In this document: piece by piece, positions 34,679 to 44,077 of the stretch
Numbering within the stretch: position 1 is the stretch's first letter
Layout of the letters: each line of letters begins with the position of its first letter
Source: Azospirillum thiophilum
GTDB taxonomy: Bacteria; Pseudomonadota; Alphaproteobacteria; Azospirillales; Azospirillaceae
Length of the DNA stretch: 64,000 nt
Assembly: GCF_001305595.1 (NCBI RefSeq)
Contig: NZ_CP012401.1
Coordinates: forward strand, 2,119,001-2,183,000
Direction: 5' to 3'
Position numbers and translations under genes: made by a program
Notes under the pieces: model-generated
Databases searched by the model: none
Seen by the model: the letters and a program-made list of their open reading frames with translations, nothing else
What the model was told of the DNA's origin: nothing

Positions 34679-35923
34679 ATGGACGATTGCTCCGCACACG
34701 GCCCCACCCCCCTGTCGCTCGACGAGGCGGTCGGCCGTGTCGTCCAGGGCTATGGTGCGGTGACCGGGACGGAGGGGGTGCCGCTGCGCCGGGCGCTCGG
34801 CCGGGTGCTGGCGGAACAGGTGACGGCGCCGGTCAACGTGCCGCCGGCCGACGTCTCGGCGATGGACGGCTGGGCCTTCGCTGCGGAGGCCGGCGGCGAT
34901 GCCGGCTTCCGGCGGCTCGAGGTCGTCGGGCGGGTGCCGGCCGGCTCGGTCTTCGACGGCGTGGTCGGGCCGGGGCAGGCGGTGCGCATCTTCACCGGCG
35001 CGCCGGTCCCCAAAGGGGTCGACAGCGTGGCGATGCAGGAGGATTGCCGGGCCGAGGATGGCGGCGTGCTGGTGCCGGCCGGGCTGAAACGCGGCGCCAA
35101 CCTGCGCTCGGCGGGCGAGGACATGACGGCCGGCTCGGTCGTGCTGCATCCCGGCCAGCGGCTGCGCGCGCAGGAGGTGGGGCTGGCCGCCGCGGTCGGC
35201 CGCGCCGCCCTGACGGTGCGCAAGCGGCTGAGCGTGGTGCTGTTTTCCACCGGCGACGAGCTGCGCGAGCCGGGGACGCCGAAGCCCGACCATGCCATCT
35301 ACGACGCCAACCGCTACACGCTGGCGGCCCAGCTCGACGCGCTGGGGGTCGATGTGCGGGATCTCGGCATCCTGCCCGACCGGCCCGACGCCACCCGCGC
35401 CGCGCTGGCCGAGGCGGCCGGCACCGCCGACCTGATCGTGACCAGCGGCGGCGTGTCGGTCGGCGAGGAGGACCATGTCAAGGCGGCGGTCAACGCGCTG
35501 GGCTCCATCGATCTGTGGACGCTGGCGATCAAGCCCGGCAAGCCGCTGGCGCTGGGCCGGGTCGGCGACACGCCCTTCCTGGGGCTGCCCGGCAACCCGG
35601 TGTCGGCGATGGTGACCTTCCTGCTGGTCGGAAGGCCGCTGGTGCTGCGGCTGTCGGGTGCGGAGAGCATCGCCACGCCGCGCAGCCTGGTGGTCGCCGG
35701 CTTCTCCTTCACCAAGAAGCCGGGCCGCCGCGAGTTCCTGCGCGCCCGGCTGGAGCGTGGCGAGGATGGCCGCCCGGTGGCGATCAAGTTCCCCAGCAAC
35801 AGCTCCGGCGTGCTGACCTCGATGGTCGAGGCCGACGGGCTGGTCGACATGCCGGCGGAGGCGACCGCGGTGAACCCTGGCGATCTGGTGGATTTCCTGC
35901 CCTTCACCGGCCTGTTCGCGTGA
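34679..35923 (+). CDS. moeA: molybdopterin molybdotransferase MoeA
   Basis: The 414-residue enzyme inserts molybdate into molybdopterin, the last common step of Mo-cofactor synthesis. The family motifs run in order: MDGWAF, FTGAPVPKGVDSV, YDANRY, SGGVSVGEEDHVK, IKPGKPLALG and LPGNPVSAMVTF, with a C-terminal beta domain. ATG 34679 is preceded by AAGGAT. The stop overlaps the GTG of the LysR gene (GTGA), so the two are translationally coupled. The region before it shows no clear Moco riboswitch. Confidence 0.95.
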   Translation: MDDCSAHGPTPLSLDEAVGRVVQGYGAVTGTEGVPLRRALGRVLAEQVTAPVNVPPADVSAMDGWAFAAEAGGDAGFRRLEVVGRVPAGSVFDGVVGPGQAVRIFTGAPVPKGVDSVAMQEDCRAEDGGVLVPAGLKRGANLRSAGEDMTAGSVVLHPGQRLRAQEVGLAAAVGRAALTVRKRLSVVLFSTGDELREPGTPKPDHAIYDANRYTLAAQLDALGVDVRDLGILPDRPDATRAALAEAAGTADLIVTSGGVSVGEEDHVKAAVNALGSIDLWTLAIKPGKPLALGRVGDTPFLGLPGNPVSAMVTFLLVGRPLVLRLSGAESIATPRSLVVAGFSFTKKPGRREFLRARLERGEDGRPVAIKFPSNSSGVLTSMVEADGLVDMPAEATAVNPGDLVDFLPFTGLFA

Positions 35924-36819
35924 CGCTGGAGCAGCTGCGCATCTTCGCCGCGGTGGCCGACGCGCTGCACTTCACCCGGGCGGCGGAGACGCTGCACCTG
36001 TCGCAGCCGGCGGTCAGCGCCGCCGTCGCCGCGCTGGAGGCCGAGCATGGGCTGCGCCTGTTCGACCGCATCGGCCGGCGGGTCGAGCTGACCGCCGCCG
36101 GCCACCTGCTCCGGCGCGAGGCCCGCGCCATCCTGGCGAAGGTGGAGGAGGCCGGGACGATGCTGGCCGAGCTGTCGGGCCTGTCGCGCGGCACCCTGCG
36201 GCTGGCGGCGAGCCAGACGGTCGGCAACCACTGGCTGCCGCCGCGCCTGCTGCGCTTCGCCGAGACCCATCCCGGCATCCGCATCGACCTGTCGATCGGC
36301 AACACCGGACAGGTGGCCGAGGCGGTGCGCGACGGCAGCGCCGAGCTGGGCATCGCCGAGGGGGCGGTGTCCGACCCGGCGCTGGTGAGCGAGCCGATCG
36401 CCGGCGACCGGCTGAGGCTGGTGGTGGGCGGCCGGCATCCCTGGGCCGGGCTGGGCCGGGTCGGGGTGAAGGATATGGCGGCCGGGCGCTGGATCCTGCG
36501 CGAATCCGGGTCCGGCACCCGCGCGCTGTTCGAGGCGGCGGTGCGCGCCGCCGGGCTTGATCCGGGTGGGTTGGACGTGGCGATGACGCTGCCGGGCGGC
36601 GGGGTGATCCGCGCCGCGCTGCTGGCCGGGCTGGGGGCCAGCGTGCTGTCCGACCTGATCGTCGCCGAGGATCTGGCGGCCGGACGCATCGTCGCGCTGG
36701 AAGGGCTGGAGCTGCCGGCCCGGCCCTTCCATCTGGTCCGCCACCGCGACCGTTACCGCAGCATCGCCGAACGGGCGTTCGTGAGGCTGGCGGTGGAAGC
36801 GGCCCCGGCCTCTTCCTGA
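35920..36819 (+). CDS. LysR-family transcriptional regulator coupled to moeA
   Basis: From GTG 35920 the gene encodes 299 residues. The N-terminal helix-turn-helix (LEQLRIFAAVADALHFTRAAETL, LSQPAVSAAVAALE) is typical LysR. The effector domain starts near residue 90 (LRLAASQTVGNHWLP) and has two Rossmann-like lobes. The VTLEQLRIF start and overall wording resemble the CysB/CysL-like branch that senses sulfur or oxyanions. Translational coupling to moeA suggests a link to molybdate or another oxyanion, but that is inference. Confidence 0.88.
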   Translation: MTLEQLRIFAAVADALHFTRAAETLHLSQPAVSAAVAALEAEHGLRLFDRIGRRVELTAAGHLLRREARAILAKVEEAGTMLAELSGLSRGTLRLAASQTVGNHWLPPRLLRFAETHPGIRIDLSIGNTGQVAEAVRDGSAELGIAEGAVSDPALVSEPIAGDRLRLVVGGRHPWAGLGRVGVKDMAAGRWILRESGSGTRALFEAAVRAAGLDPGGLDVAMTLPGGGVIRAALLAGLGASVLSDLIVAEDLAAGRIVALEGLELPARPFHLVRHRDRYRSIAERAFVRLAVEAAPASS

Positions 36820-36831
36820 CGGGACGGCGGC

Positions 36832-38214
36832 CTACGCGGTGCGTAGCGTGCGCATGCCGAAGGCGACGGCCTCGACGACGGCGAAGGCGAGCATCGAAAT
36901 CCCCACCATCGGGAAGAACAGGCCGGCGGCGACCGCGATGGCGACCAGCCCCCACGGCGCCACCGCGCCGGCCGGAAGGCGCGGCGCGCCCAGGCTGCCG
37001 GCCGGGCGACGCTTCCACCACATCGTCAGCCCCGACACCACCAGCCCGACCATCGCCACCAGCGAGGCGAGCAGGACCAGCTGGTTCGCCAGCCCGAAAG
37101 CCTGGCCCATATGGATGCTGACCCCCCATTCGGCCAGCCTGCCGAACAGGCCCAGATCCTTCAGCTGCATGTCGAACAGCACCTTGCCGGAATACTGGTC
37201 GAGATGGACCACCCGCTCCCTGGTGATGTCGTCGGGATAGACCGACGCGGTGAAGACGCCGTCCGGCTTGCCCGGAACGACGACGGCGTAGCCCGGCGCC
37301 ATCCCCAGCCCGTCCAGCGTCCGCACCACCTCGTCGAGCGTCGCCGGAACCCCGGCGGCAGTCGTGGAGAGCGGCGTCGGCTGGTTCTCGACGATCCAGG
37401 GCGCGCGGTCGACGGTGTCCTTCAGCGGCACGGTGGAGACCGGATATTTGTCCCAATAGCCGTCCGGCATGCCCATGCCGACCGCATAGGCGACGTTGTA
37501 GAAGGTCTTGCCCCAATAGCCCGACCAGGGCAGGCCGGTCATCGCCAGGAAGACGATGAAGACGCTGACGAAGATGCCGGTGACGGCATGCAGGTCGCGC
37601 CAGAACAGGCGGCTTCCCGGCCGGCCGCGCACGGTGACGACTCCGCCCGTTTGGGGGCCGCCCGCTTGGGAGCCGCCCCGATTGCGCGGCCACCACAGAT
37701 AGATGCCCGACGCGGTCATCAGCACCATCCAGCCGGCGACCCCCTCGACGATGCGTTCGGCGAACCAGCCTGCGTATTTCAGGCTGTGCAGCTTGCGCAC
37801 CACATACATCGACGGCGATCCGGCGGCGCCGCCGTCCCACAGGCTGCCCAGCACCCGGCCGCTGTAGGGATCGACATAGACCGTGTCCTTGAGGCCGTCG
37901 GCGCCGACGATCTGCACCCCGGCGGCCCGGTCGGGCGCCTCGGGCGGGGCATAGCCCTTGAGCGTGCCCGGATGGGCGTCCAGGGCCTTCGCCACCAGGG
38001 CGGACGGCGCAAGCCGCTCGGTGCCTTGCGGGGCGACGATGCGCAGGTCGCGGTGCAGCCGGTCGTTGATCTCGTCCTTGAACAGATAGATGGCGCCGGT
38101 GACGGCGAGCAGGATGACGATGGGCGCGCAGATCAGCCCGGCGAAGAAGTGCCAGCGCCACAGCGCACGGTAAAGGGCGGAGCCGATCGCTCCGCCTTGC
38201 GTAATTCTGGTCAT
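36832..38214 (-). CDS. PepSY-associated membrane protein (PiuB-like)
   Basis: The 460 residues have four predicted helices (about 20-42, 155-177, 213-236, 373-395) and a C-terminal pair. They match the PepSY-TM family: RWHFFAGLICAPIVILLAVTGAIYLF at the start, LHSLKYAGW, FWRDLHAVTGIF and a late HMGQAFGL. The conserved His residues in helices could bind haem. PiuB-like proteins are linked to iron-siderophore or metal reduction at the inner membrane. It follows a DUF2946-like gene by 52 bases on the same strand. Confidence 0.88.
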   Translation of the reverse strand: MTRITQGGAIGSALYRALWRWHFFAGLICAPIVILLAVTGAIYLFKDEINDRLHRDLRIVAPQGTERLAPSALVAKALDAHPGTLKGYAPPEAPDRAAGVQIVGADGLKDTVYVDPYSGRVLGSLWDGGAAGSPSMYVVRKLHSLKYAGWFAERIVEGVAGWMVLMTASGIYLWWPRNRGGSQAGGPQTGGVVTVRGRPGSRLFWRDLHAVTGIFVSVFIVFLAMTGLPWSGYWGKTFYNVAYAVGMGMPDGYWDKYPVSTVPLKDTVDRAPWIVENQPTPLSTTAAGVPATLDEVVRTLDGLGMAPGYAVVVPGKPDGVFTASVYPDDITRERVVHLDQYSGKVLFDMQLKDLGLFGRLAEWGVSIHMGQAFGLANQLVLLASLVAMVGLVVSGLTMWWKRRPAGSLGAPRLPAGAVAPWGLVAIAVAAGLFFPMVGISMLAFAVVEAVAFGMRTLRTA

Positions 38215-38266
38215 CAGGTGAATCCATTCGGTCGTCGTGAGACGGATCGCCCGGCAGGCGGGCGGT

Positions 38267-38692
38267 TCAGTGCCTACGGATGCGACCGGATGGCGGGGCC
38301 TGGGACTGGAAGGGCTTCCGGTCCTTCGGCCGGTGGATTTCGTCGGGCTTCGGCAGGCCCGGGGGCAGCAGGAGCCCTGCCGGCAGGACGAGCGTTTGCA
38401 AGGCCGGCAGCAGGGCGATGTACTGGCCGAGCCAGTTGCAGGGCAGGTGAAGGGGGGCTAGCTGCTGCTTGTCGGTGTCCTGATCCGCCGGCAGACGGCC
38501 GTCCGCCAGGGGAAGGCCGTCCCGGTCCGCCGGCAGATAGACGAGCTCGCTGCCGGTGCAGATCGCGACATAGCCGTCACGGTCGGCGGCGCCCGCGGCG
38601 GGTGCGGCAAGGCGCAGGAACAGGCTGAGGGTCAGTGCGAGCGCAAGCGCCAGCCCCCAGTGTTCCTGAAACCTGCGGCAATGGGCCAGCAT
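38267..38692 (-). CDS. DUF2946-like small membrane/exported protein
   Basis: From ATG 38692 the gene encodes 141 residues: an N-terminal hydrophobic helix (about 13-33), the AICTGSELVYLPAD segment typical of DUF2946 proteins, a Cys (LPCNWL), a second hydrophobic stretch and a basic, Pro-rich tail. DUF2946 genes often stand next to copper or TonB/PepSY genes, as here. An alternative ATG at 38743 would add 17 basic residues. The same strand carries a much longer open frame through the A2M gene, but that part is a shadow. Confidence 0.7.
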   Translation of the reverse strand: MLAHCRRFQEHWGLALALALTLSLFLRLAAPAAGAADRDGYVAICTGSELVYLPADRDGLPLADGRLPADQDTDKQQLAPLHLPCNWLGQYIALLPALQTLVLPAGLLLPPGLPKPDEIHRPKDRKPFQSQAPPSGRIRRH

Positions 38693-38857
38693 CGGGTCGT
38701 GATCGTCGCGCAGCCTCGAATGTCGGATCGTTAACCGATCCATCCCGGGCGGACAAGCCTCGCCATGGCCGAACGGAGCATCGGCGGTTCGCCATATCGC
38801 CAGCACCCGATTATCGGCGCTATAAACGGAACGTCCCGTTTCCGGTGGTAAGGCGAT

Positions 38858-41800
38858 ATGATGGCTCGGCTTTTGACGCTGCTCTGGGTCCTGGTGGTGA
38901 TGGCCGTGGCGGCCGGTCCGGTGCGGGCCGACTACACACCGCCGGGGGCGCTGTCCGACGCAACCGCCTACGCCAACGGCCTGCTGCTGAAATCGCCGCC
39001 GCAGCCCAAGCCCCAGGTCATCGCCGACCTGCTGAAGCAGGCGCGCGCCGCCCGCGACCGCAAGGACATGGCCGGAGCGATCCAGAATTACGAGAAGGCG
39101 GTCACCCAGGGCGGCGGCTCGCCCTCGCTGTGGCTGGAGCTGAGCGCCACCTGGATGGCAGCATCCCCGCCCAACCGCGACCGCGCGTTGCAGAGCGCGG
39201 TGATTGCCGGCCAGTTCAACCCGAAGGACGAGGAGCGCGTCGCCATCCTCTGGCGCCTCGCCACCCTGATGGACGAGGCGTTCGGCAAGCCGGACGAGGC
39301 GGTGAAGGCGCTGGCCGCGATCCGCGAGCTGGCGCCGAAGCTGGAGGCGGCGACGCTCGACACCCAGGCGCCCAAGCTGGAGGAGCGCTATGCCGCCATG
39401 CGCCGCAAGGCCGGGCTGGCGCTGACCGCCGTCAACGTCAACCCGGAGGGCAGCAGCCCGCGCGCCTGCTTCCAGTTCTCCGCCCCGCTGAGCAACAGGC
39501 AGGGCGTGCGCTTCGACGATTACGTCCGGGTCGAGCCGCCGACCAAGATCGCCATCGAGGTGCGCGGGAACAACCTCTGCCTGCGCGGCGTCAGCCACGG
39601 CAACGGCTACACCGTCACCCTGCGCCAGGGCCTGCCCGGCGAGGACGGGGTGGCGCTGAAGGCCGACGAGACCCAGCGGCTGCGGGTGCCCGACCGGCCA
39701 TCGATGGCGGCCTTCCGCGGTTCCGCCTACATCCTGCCGCGCACCGGCAGCGACGGCATCCCGGTGGTCAGCGTCAACACCGACCGGCTCGACGTGGCGG
39801 TCTACCGCATCGCCGACCGGGCGTTGGTGTCGAACAAGTATGAGGGCAGCATCTTCAGCGAGCTGACCGGCTATTCCGCCGAGCGGCTGGCCGAGGAGAA
39901 TGGCGAGCAGGTGTGGAAAGGCTCGCTGGACGTCAAGGGCGAGCGCAACCGCGACGTCACCGCCGCGATCCCCTTCAGGCAGGCGGTGGGCGACGATCCC
40001 AAGCCCGGCCTCTATGTCGTCACCGCCCGCCCGCAAGACCTCGAGGAGGCCGACCGCTGGGAGGCGCTGGCGACCCAGTGGGTGCTGCTGTCCGACATCG
40101 GGCTGACCAGCTTCCGCGGCGCCGACGGGCTGACCGTCTTCGCCCGCTCCTTCGGCAGCGCCAAGCCGCTGCCGGGGGTCGAGGTGGCGCTGGTCGCCCG
40201 CAACAATTCCGAGCTGGCCCGCGTCAAGACCGACGAGTTCGGCCGCGCCCGCTTCGCGCCCGGCCTGCTGAAGACCGGCGGCAACGCGCCCGAGATGGCG
40301 ATGGCCTATCTCGGCACCGATTTCGCCATGCAGGATCTGACCGGCGCCGCCTTCGACCTCAGCGACCGCGGGGTCGGCGGGCGCCCGGCGCCGGGGCCGA
40401 TGGACGCCTTCGTCTATGCCGACCGCGGCGTCTACCGCCAGGGCGAGACGGTCAACCTGTCGATCCTGCTGCGCGATGACAAGACCGAGGCGGTGGAGGA
40501 TTTCCCGCTGACGGTGAAGGTGATGCGCCCCAGCGGCACCGAATATTACAGCGGCGCGCTGAAGGGCCGCGAGGCCGGCGGCTTCTTCCTGCCGCTGACC
40601 CTGACCCGCACCGCGCCGCTTGGCGGCTGGGAGGTGCTGGTCTACAGCGATCCCAAGGGCGAGCCGATCGGCCGCGGCGAGTTCCAGGTCGAGGATTTCG
40701 TGCCGGTCAAGCTGGCGCTCGAGCTGACGGCCGGCGCGCCGATCCTGGTGCCGGGCCAGCCCTTCGAGGTGACGGCGCAGGGCCGCTTTCTCTACGGCCC
40801 GCCTGCCGCCGGGCTGGACGGCACCGCCGAGGTGGCGCTGAAGACCGACCCGATGCCCTATCCGGCCTTCAAGGACTATCGCTTCGGCCGGGTGCAGGAC
40901 AATCCGACCGAGCGGCTCGATCCGCTGGAATTCCCGACCACCGACGACAAGGGCGTGTCGCACATCGCCGTGACCCTGCCCGAGGTGCCCGACACCAGCA
41001 AGCCGCTGCGCGCCGACATCCGCGTCACCCTGTCCGAGCCGGGCGGGCGTCCGGTCCGCAAGTCGGTGTCGGTGCCGGTGCGGCCGAAGACCCATGCGCT
41101 CGGCCTGCGCCCGCACTTCTCGGACGGACGCATCGGCGAGGGGAGCGAGGCCGCCTTCGATCTGGTCGCCGTGGCGCCGGACGGCAGCGCCATCGCCAAG
41201 CCCGGCATCAGGTGGGAACTGGTCGAGGAGCGGGTCTCCTTCGTCTGGTATCGACGCGACGGCCGCTACAGCTACAGCGCCACGGTGCGCGACGTGCCGC
41301 TGGCCTCGGGCAGCGTCGATGTCGGGGCCGACAAGCCGGCGGAGGTCGCGCTCGGCAAGCGCGAGTTCGGCCGCTACCGGCTGGAGGTGACGGATAGGGC
41401 GGCGGGGGTCGCCAGCTCCTACCGCTTCCATTCCGGCTGGGCGAGCGGCGACGACACGGCCAGCATCCCCGACAAGCTGGAGGTCTCGACCGACCGGCAA
41501 TCCTACAAGCCGGGCGAGACCGCCCGCATCCGCGTGGCGCCGCCCTTTGCCGGCGAGCTGCTGGTGACGGTGGCGACCGACCGCATCTTCGACGTGCGCA
41601 CCCTGTCGGTCCCGGCCGGCGGCACCAGGGTCGAGATCCCGGTGGATGCCGCCTGGGGGCCGGGCGCCTACGTCACCGCCACCGCCTACCGCCCGCCGGT
41701 CAAGGGGCGGGAGCGCCAGCCGGTGCGGGCGATGGGCGTCGCCTGGGTCGGCATCGACCCGTCGGTGCGCACGCTCGACGTGGCGCTCGATGCGCCGCAG

Positions 41801-44074
41801 GTGCTGCGCCCGCGCAGCCGGCTGGAGGTCGGCGTCAAGGTGGCCGCCGCCGGCGGCGGCACCCTGGAGGACACCTATGTCACGCTGGCCGCGGTCGACG
41901 AGGGCATCCTGCGGCTGACCGACTTCGCCAGCCCGCAGCCGGAGAAGCATTATTTCGGCAAGCGCCGGCTGGGGCTGGACATCCGCGACGATTACGGCCG
42001 GCTGATCGACCCGCTCGACGGCCCCTATGGCGCCATGCGCCAGGGCGGCGATTCCAGCGGGGCCGGCCTGCCGGTGGTGCCCTTCACCGTGGTCTCGCTG
42101 TTCCAGGGGCCGGTCAAGGTCGGGGCCGACGGCACCGCCCGCATCGGCTTCGACGTGCCCGACTTCAACGGCGAGCTGCGGTTGATGGCGGTGGCCTACA
42201 GCCGCGGCCGGGTCGGCTCGGCGGCGGGGCCGGTGACGGTGCGCGATCCGCTGGTCGCCGACGCCATCTTCCCGCGCTTCCTCGCCCCCGGCGACGACAG
42301 CCGGGTGACGCTGTCGCTGCACAATGTCGAGGCGGCGGCCGGCACCTACGACGTCGCCGTGACCGCGCAGGACGCGGTGTCGGTTGAGGGCGGCACCCTG
42401 TCGGTGCCGCTGGCCAAGGGCGAGCGCAAGACCCTGGTGGTGCCGCTGAAGGGCGTCGCCGCCGGCATCGGCCATGTCGCCGTGTCGGTCAAGGGGCCGG
42501 AGAACCTGGCGCTGAACCACGAGTACGGCATCACCGTCCGTCCGGCCCGCGCGGTGGAGACGCAGTTCGTCACCCGCCAGATCGCGCCGGGCGACAGCGT
42601 CCGCTTCGACGGCGCCGACCTCGCCGCCTATCTGCCGGGGACCACCAGCTGGTCGGCCAGCTTCACCACCGCGCCGCCCTTCGACGTCGGCGGTATCCTG
42701 CGGGCGCTCGACCGCTATCCGTTCGGCTGCCTGGAGCAGACGGTCAGCCGCGCGTGGCCGCTGCTGTCGGTGCGCGACGTGGAACTGGCGCTGGGCCGGG
42801 ACCGCAAGCCCGACGACGGGCTGGAGCTGCGGGTCCAGCAGGCGATCTCGCGCACGATGGACAAGCAGCGTTTCGACGGCGCCTTCGGGCTGTGGGGCGC
42901 GCATGACGAGGCCGACGGCTGGCTCAGCGCCTACGCCACCGAGTTCCTGGTGCGCGCCAAGCAGAAGGGCGAGGCGGTGCCGGACAAGCCGCTGGCCGAC
43001 GCGCTGTCCTGGCTGCGCCAGCGCGCCATCTCCAGCGCGTCCGATCCGGCGGAGCTGGCGGTGCGCGCCTATGCCCTGCACACGCTGGCGCTGGCCGGGG
43101 TGTCGCTGCCGGGGCCGGCGCGCTACCTGCACGACACCGCGCTGGAGAAGCTGCCGACCCCGCTGGCCAAGGGGCAGCTCGGCGCCGCGCTTGCCCGCAT
43201 GGGCGACCAGGAGCGGGCGGCCAGCGCCTTCGACAGCGCGGTCGCCCATCTGGCGCGCGAGGACTGGCACGTCGATTACGGCTCCACCGTCCGCGACGCC
43301 GCGGCTCTGGTGGTGCTGATGACCGAGGTCGACATGGCGGGCAACCGCATCCCGGCCCTGATCGACCGGCTGCCGGCCTCGGCCACCGCCGCCAACCGCA
43401 CCAACACCCAGGAGAAGGCATGGTCGGTGCTGGCCGCCGACGCGCTGCTGCGCGGCGCGCCGGCCAAGGTCGAGGTGACGCTGGGCGGCACCCGGCGCGA
43501 CGGGTCGCGGGTCGACCTGACCCCGACGCTCGCCCAGCTGAAGGCCGGCATTCCGGTCGCCAATGCGGGCAAGGCGGCGGTGTGGCAGGCGGTGTCGCTG
43601 TCCGGCGTGCCGGTGGCGCCGCAGCCGGCGGCGCGCGAGGGGCTGCGCATCAAGCGCAACTTCTTCACCCGCAAGGGCGAGGTGCTGAACCTCGACACCA
43701 TCAGGCAGAACGACGTGTTCGTCGTCGTGCTGGAGGGCGAGGCCAACACCAAGCTGTTCCATCAGGGCATCGTGACCCACGCGCTGCCGGCCGGCTGGGA
43801 GATCGAGAACGCGAAGCTGGGCGGCGGCACCCCGGAGGAGATGCAGTGGCTGGGCGACCTCAGCTACACCCGGACCAGCGAGGCGCGCGACGACCGCTAT
43901 GTCGCCGCGGTCGACCTGACCGAGGAGCAGCAGAGCTTCAAGCTGGCCTTCCTGGTCCGCGCCATCACCCCCGGCACCTACGAGCTGCCGGGAGCGACCA
44001 TGGAGGACATGTACAAGCCGCGCTTCTTCGCCCGCCAGACCACCGGGCGGATCACGGTCCATCCGGCGGAGTGA
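38858..44074 (+). CDS. alpha-2-macroglobulin family protease trap (YfhM type)
   Basis: This is a 1738-residue exported protein. The N-terminus is a cleavable signal (MMARLLTLLWVLVVMAVAAG) without a lipobox, unlike lipid-anchored E. coli YfhM. Macroglobulin repeats fill most of the length; YADRGVYRQGETVNL near 520 marks the A2M_N region, and FQGPVKVGADGTARIGF near 1085 marks the A2M domain. The reactive thioester motif CLEQ is intact (Cys1291), followed by the helical toroid domain. Such proteins trap invading proteases in the periplasm. The PBP1C gene begins three bases downstream, a known pairing for repairing cell wall after attack. A TATAAA at 38821-38826 may be its -10 box. Confidence 0.93.
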   Translation: MMARLLTLLWVLVVMAVAAGPVRADYTPPGALSDATAYANGLLLKSPPQPKPQVIADLLKQARAARDRKDMAGAIQNYEKAVTQGGGSPSLWLELSATWMAASPPNRDRALQSAVIAGQFNPKDEERVAILWRLATLMDEAFGKPDEAVKALAAIRELAPKLEAATLDTQAPKLEERYAAMRRKAGLALTAVNVNPEGSSPRACFQFSAPLSNRQGVRFDDYVRVEPPTKIAIEVRGNNLCLRGVSHGNGYTVTLRQGLPGEDGVALKADETQRLRVPDRPSMAAFRGSAYILPRTGSDGIPVVSVNTDRLDVAVYRIADRALVSNKYEGSIFSELTGYSAERLAEENGEQVWKGSLDVKGERNRDVTAAIPFRQAVGDDPKPGLYVVTARPQDLEEADRWEALATQWVLLSDIGLTSFRGADGLTVFARSFGSAKPLPGVEVALVARNNSELARVKTDEFGRARFAPGLLKTGGNAPEMAMAYLGTDFAMQDLTGAAFDLSDRGVGGRPAPGPMDAFVYADRGVYRQGETVNLSILLRDDKTEAVEDFPLTVKVMRPSGTEYYSGALKGREAGGFFLPLTLTRTAPLGGWEVLVYSDPKGEPIGRGEFQVEDFVPVKLALELTAGAPILVPGQPFEVTAQGRFLYGPPAAGLDGTAEVALKTDPMPYPAFKDYRFGRVQDNPTERLDPLEFPTTDDKGVSHIAVTLPEVPDTSKPLRADIRVTLSEPGGRPVRKSVSVPVRPKTHALGLRPHFSDGRIGEGSEAAFDLVAVAPDGSAIAKPGIRWELVEERVSFVWYRRDGRYSYSATVRDVPLASGSVDVGADKPAEVALGKREFGRYRLEVTDRAAGVASSYRFHSGWASGDDTASIPDKLEVSTDRQSYKPGETARIRVAPPFAGELLVTVATDRIFDVRTLSVPAGGTRVEIPVDAAWGPGAYVTATAYRPPVKGRERQPVRAMGVAWVGIDPSVRTLDVALDAPQVLRPRSRLEVGVKVAAAGGGTLEDTYVTLAAVDEGILRLTDFASPQPEKHYFGKRRLGLDIRDDYGRLIDPLDGPYGAMRQGGDSSGAGLPVVPFTVVSLFQGPVKVGADGTARIGFDVPDFNGELRLMAVAYSRGRVGSAAGPVTVRDPLVADAIFPRFLAPGDDSRVTLSLHNVEAAAGTYDVAVTAQDAVSVEGGTLSVPLAKGERKTLVVPLKGVAAGIGHVAVSVKGPENLALNHEYGITVRPARAVETQFVTRQIAPGDSVRFDGADLAAYLPGTTSWSASFTTAPPFDVGGILRALDRYPFGCLEQTVSRAWPLLSVRDVELALGRDRKPDDGLELRVQQAISRTMDKQRFDGAFGLWGAHDEADGWLSAYATEFLVRAKQKGEAVPDKPLADALSWLRQRAISSASDPAELAVRAYALHTLALAGVSLPGPARYLHDTALEKLPTPLAKGQLGAALARMGDQERAASAFDSAVAHLAREDWHVDYGSTVRDAAALVVLMTEVDMAGNRIPALIDRLPASATAANRTNTQEKAWSVLAADALLRGAPAKVEVTLGGTRRDGSRVDLTPTLAQLKAGIPVANAGKAAVWQAVSLSGVPVAPQPAAREGLRIKRNFFTRKGEVLNLDTIRQNDVFVVVLEGEANTKLFHQGIVTHALPAGWEIENAKLGGGTPEEMQWLGDLSYTRTSEARDDRYVAAVDLTEEQQSFKLAFLVRAITPGTYELPGATMEDMYKPRFFARQTTGRITVHPAE

Positions 44075-44077
44075 CGA

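Noticed and set aside
34687-36819. A single frame running from inside moeA into the LysR gene
   Set aside because: The part inside moeA is out-of-frame shadow. The LysR protein begins at GTG 35920.
38267-44062. A 1931-codon open frame on the - strand across the whole A2M gene
   Set aside because: It is the expected shadow of a high-GC gene with strong third-codon bias. The product is a low-complexity mix of Arg, Gly, Ala, Asp and Leu. Only its last 141 codons, outside the A2M gene, have a real family match.
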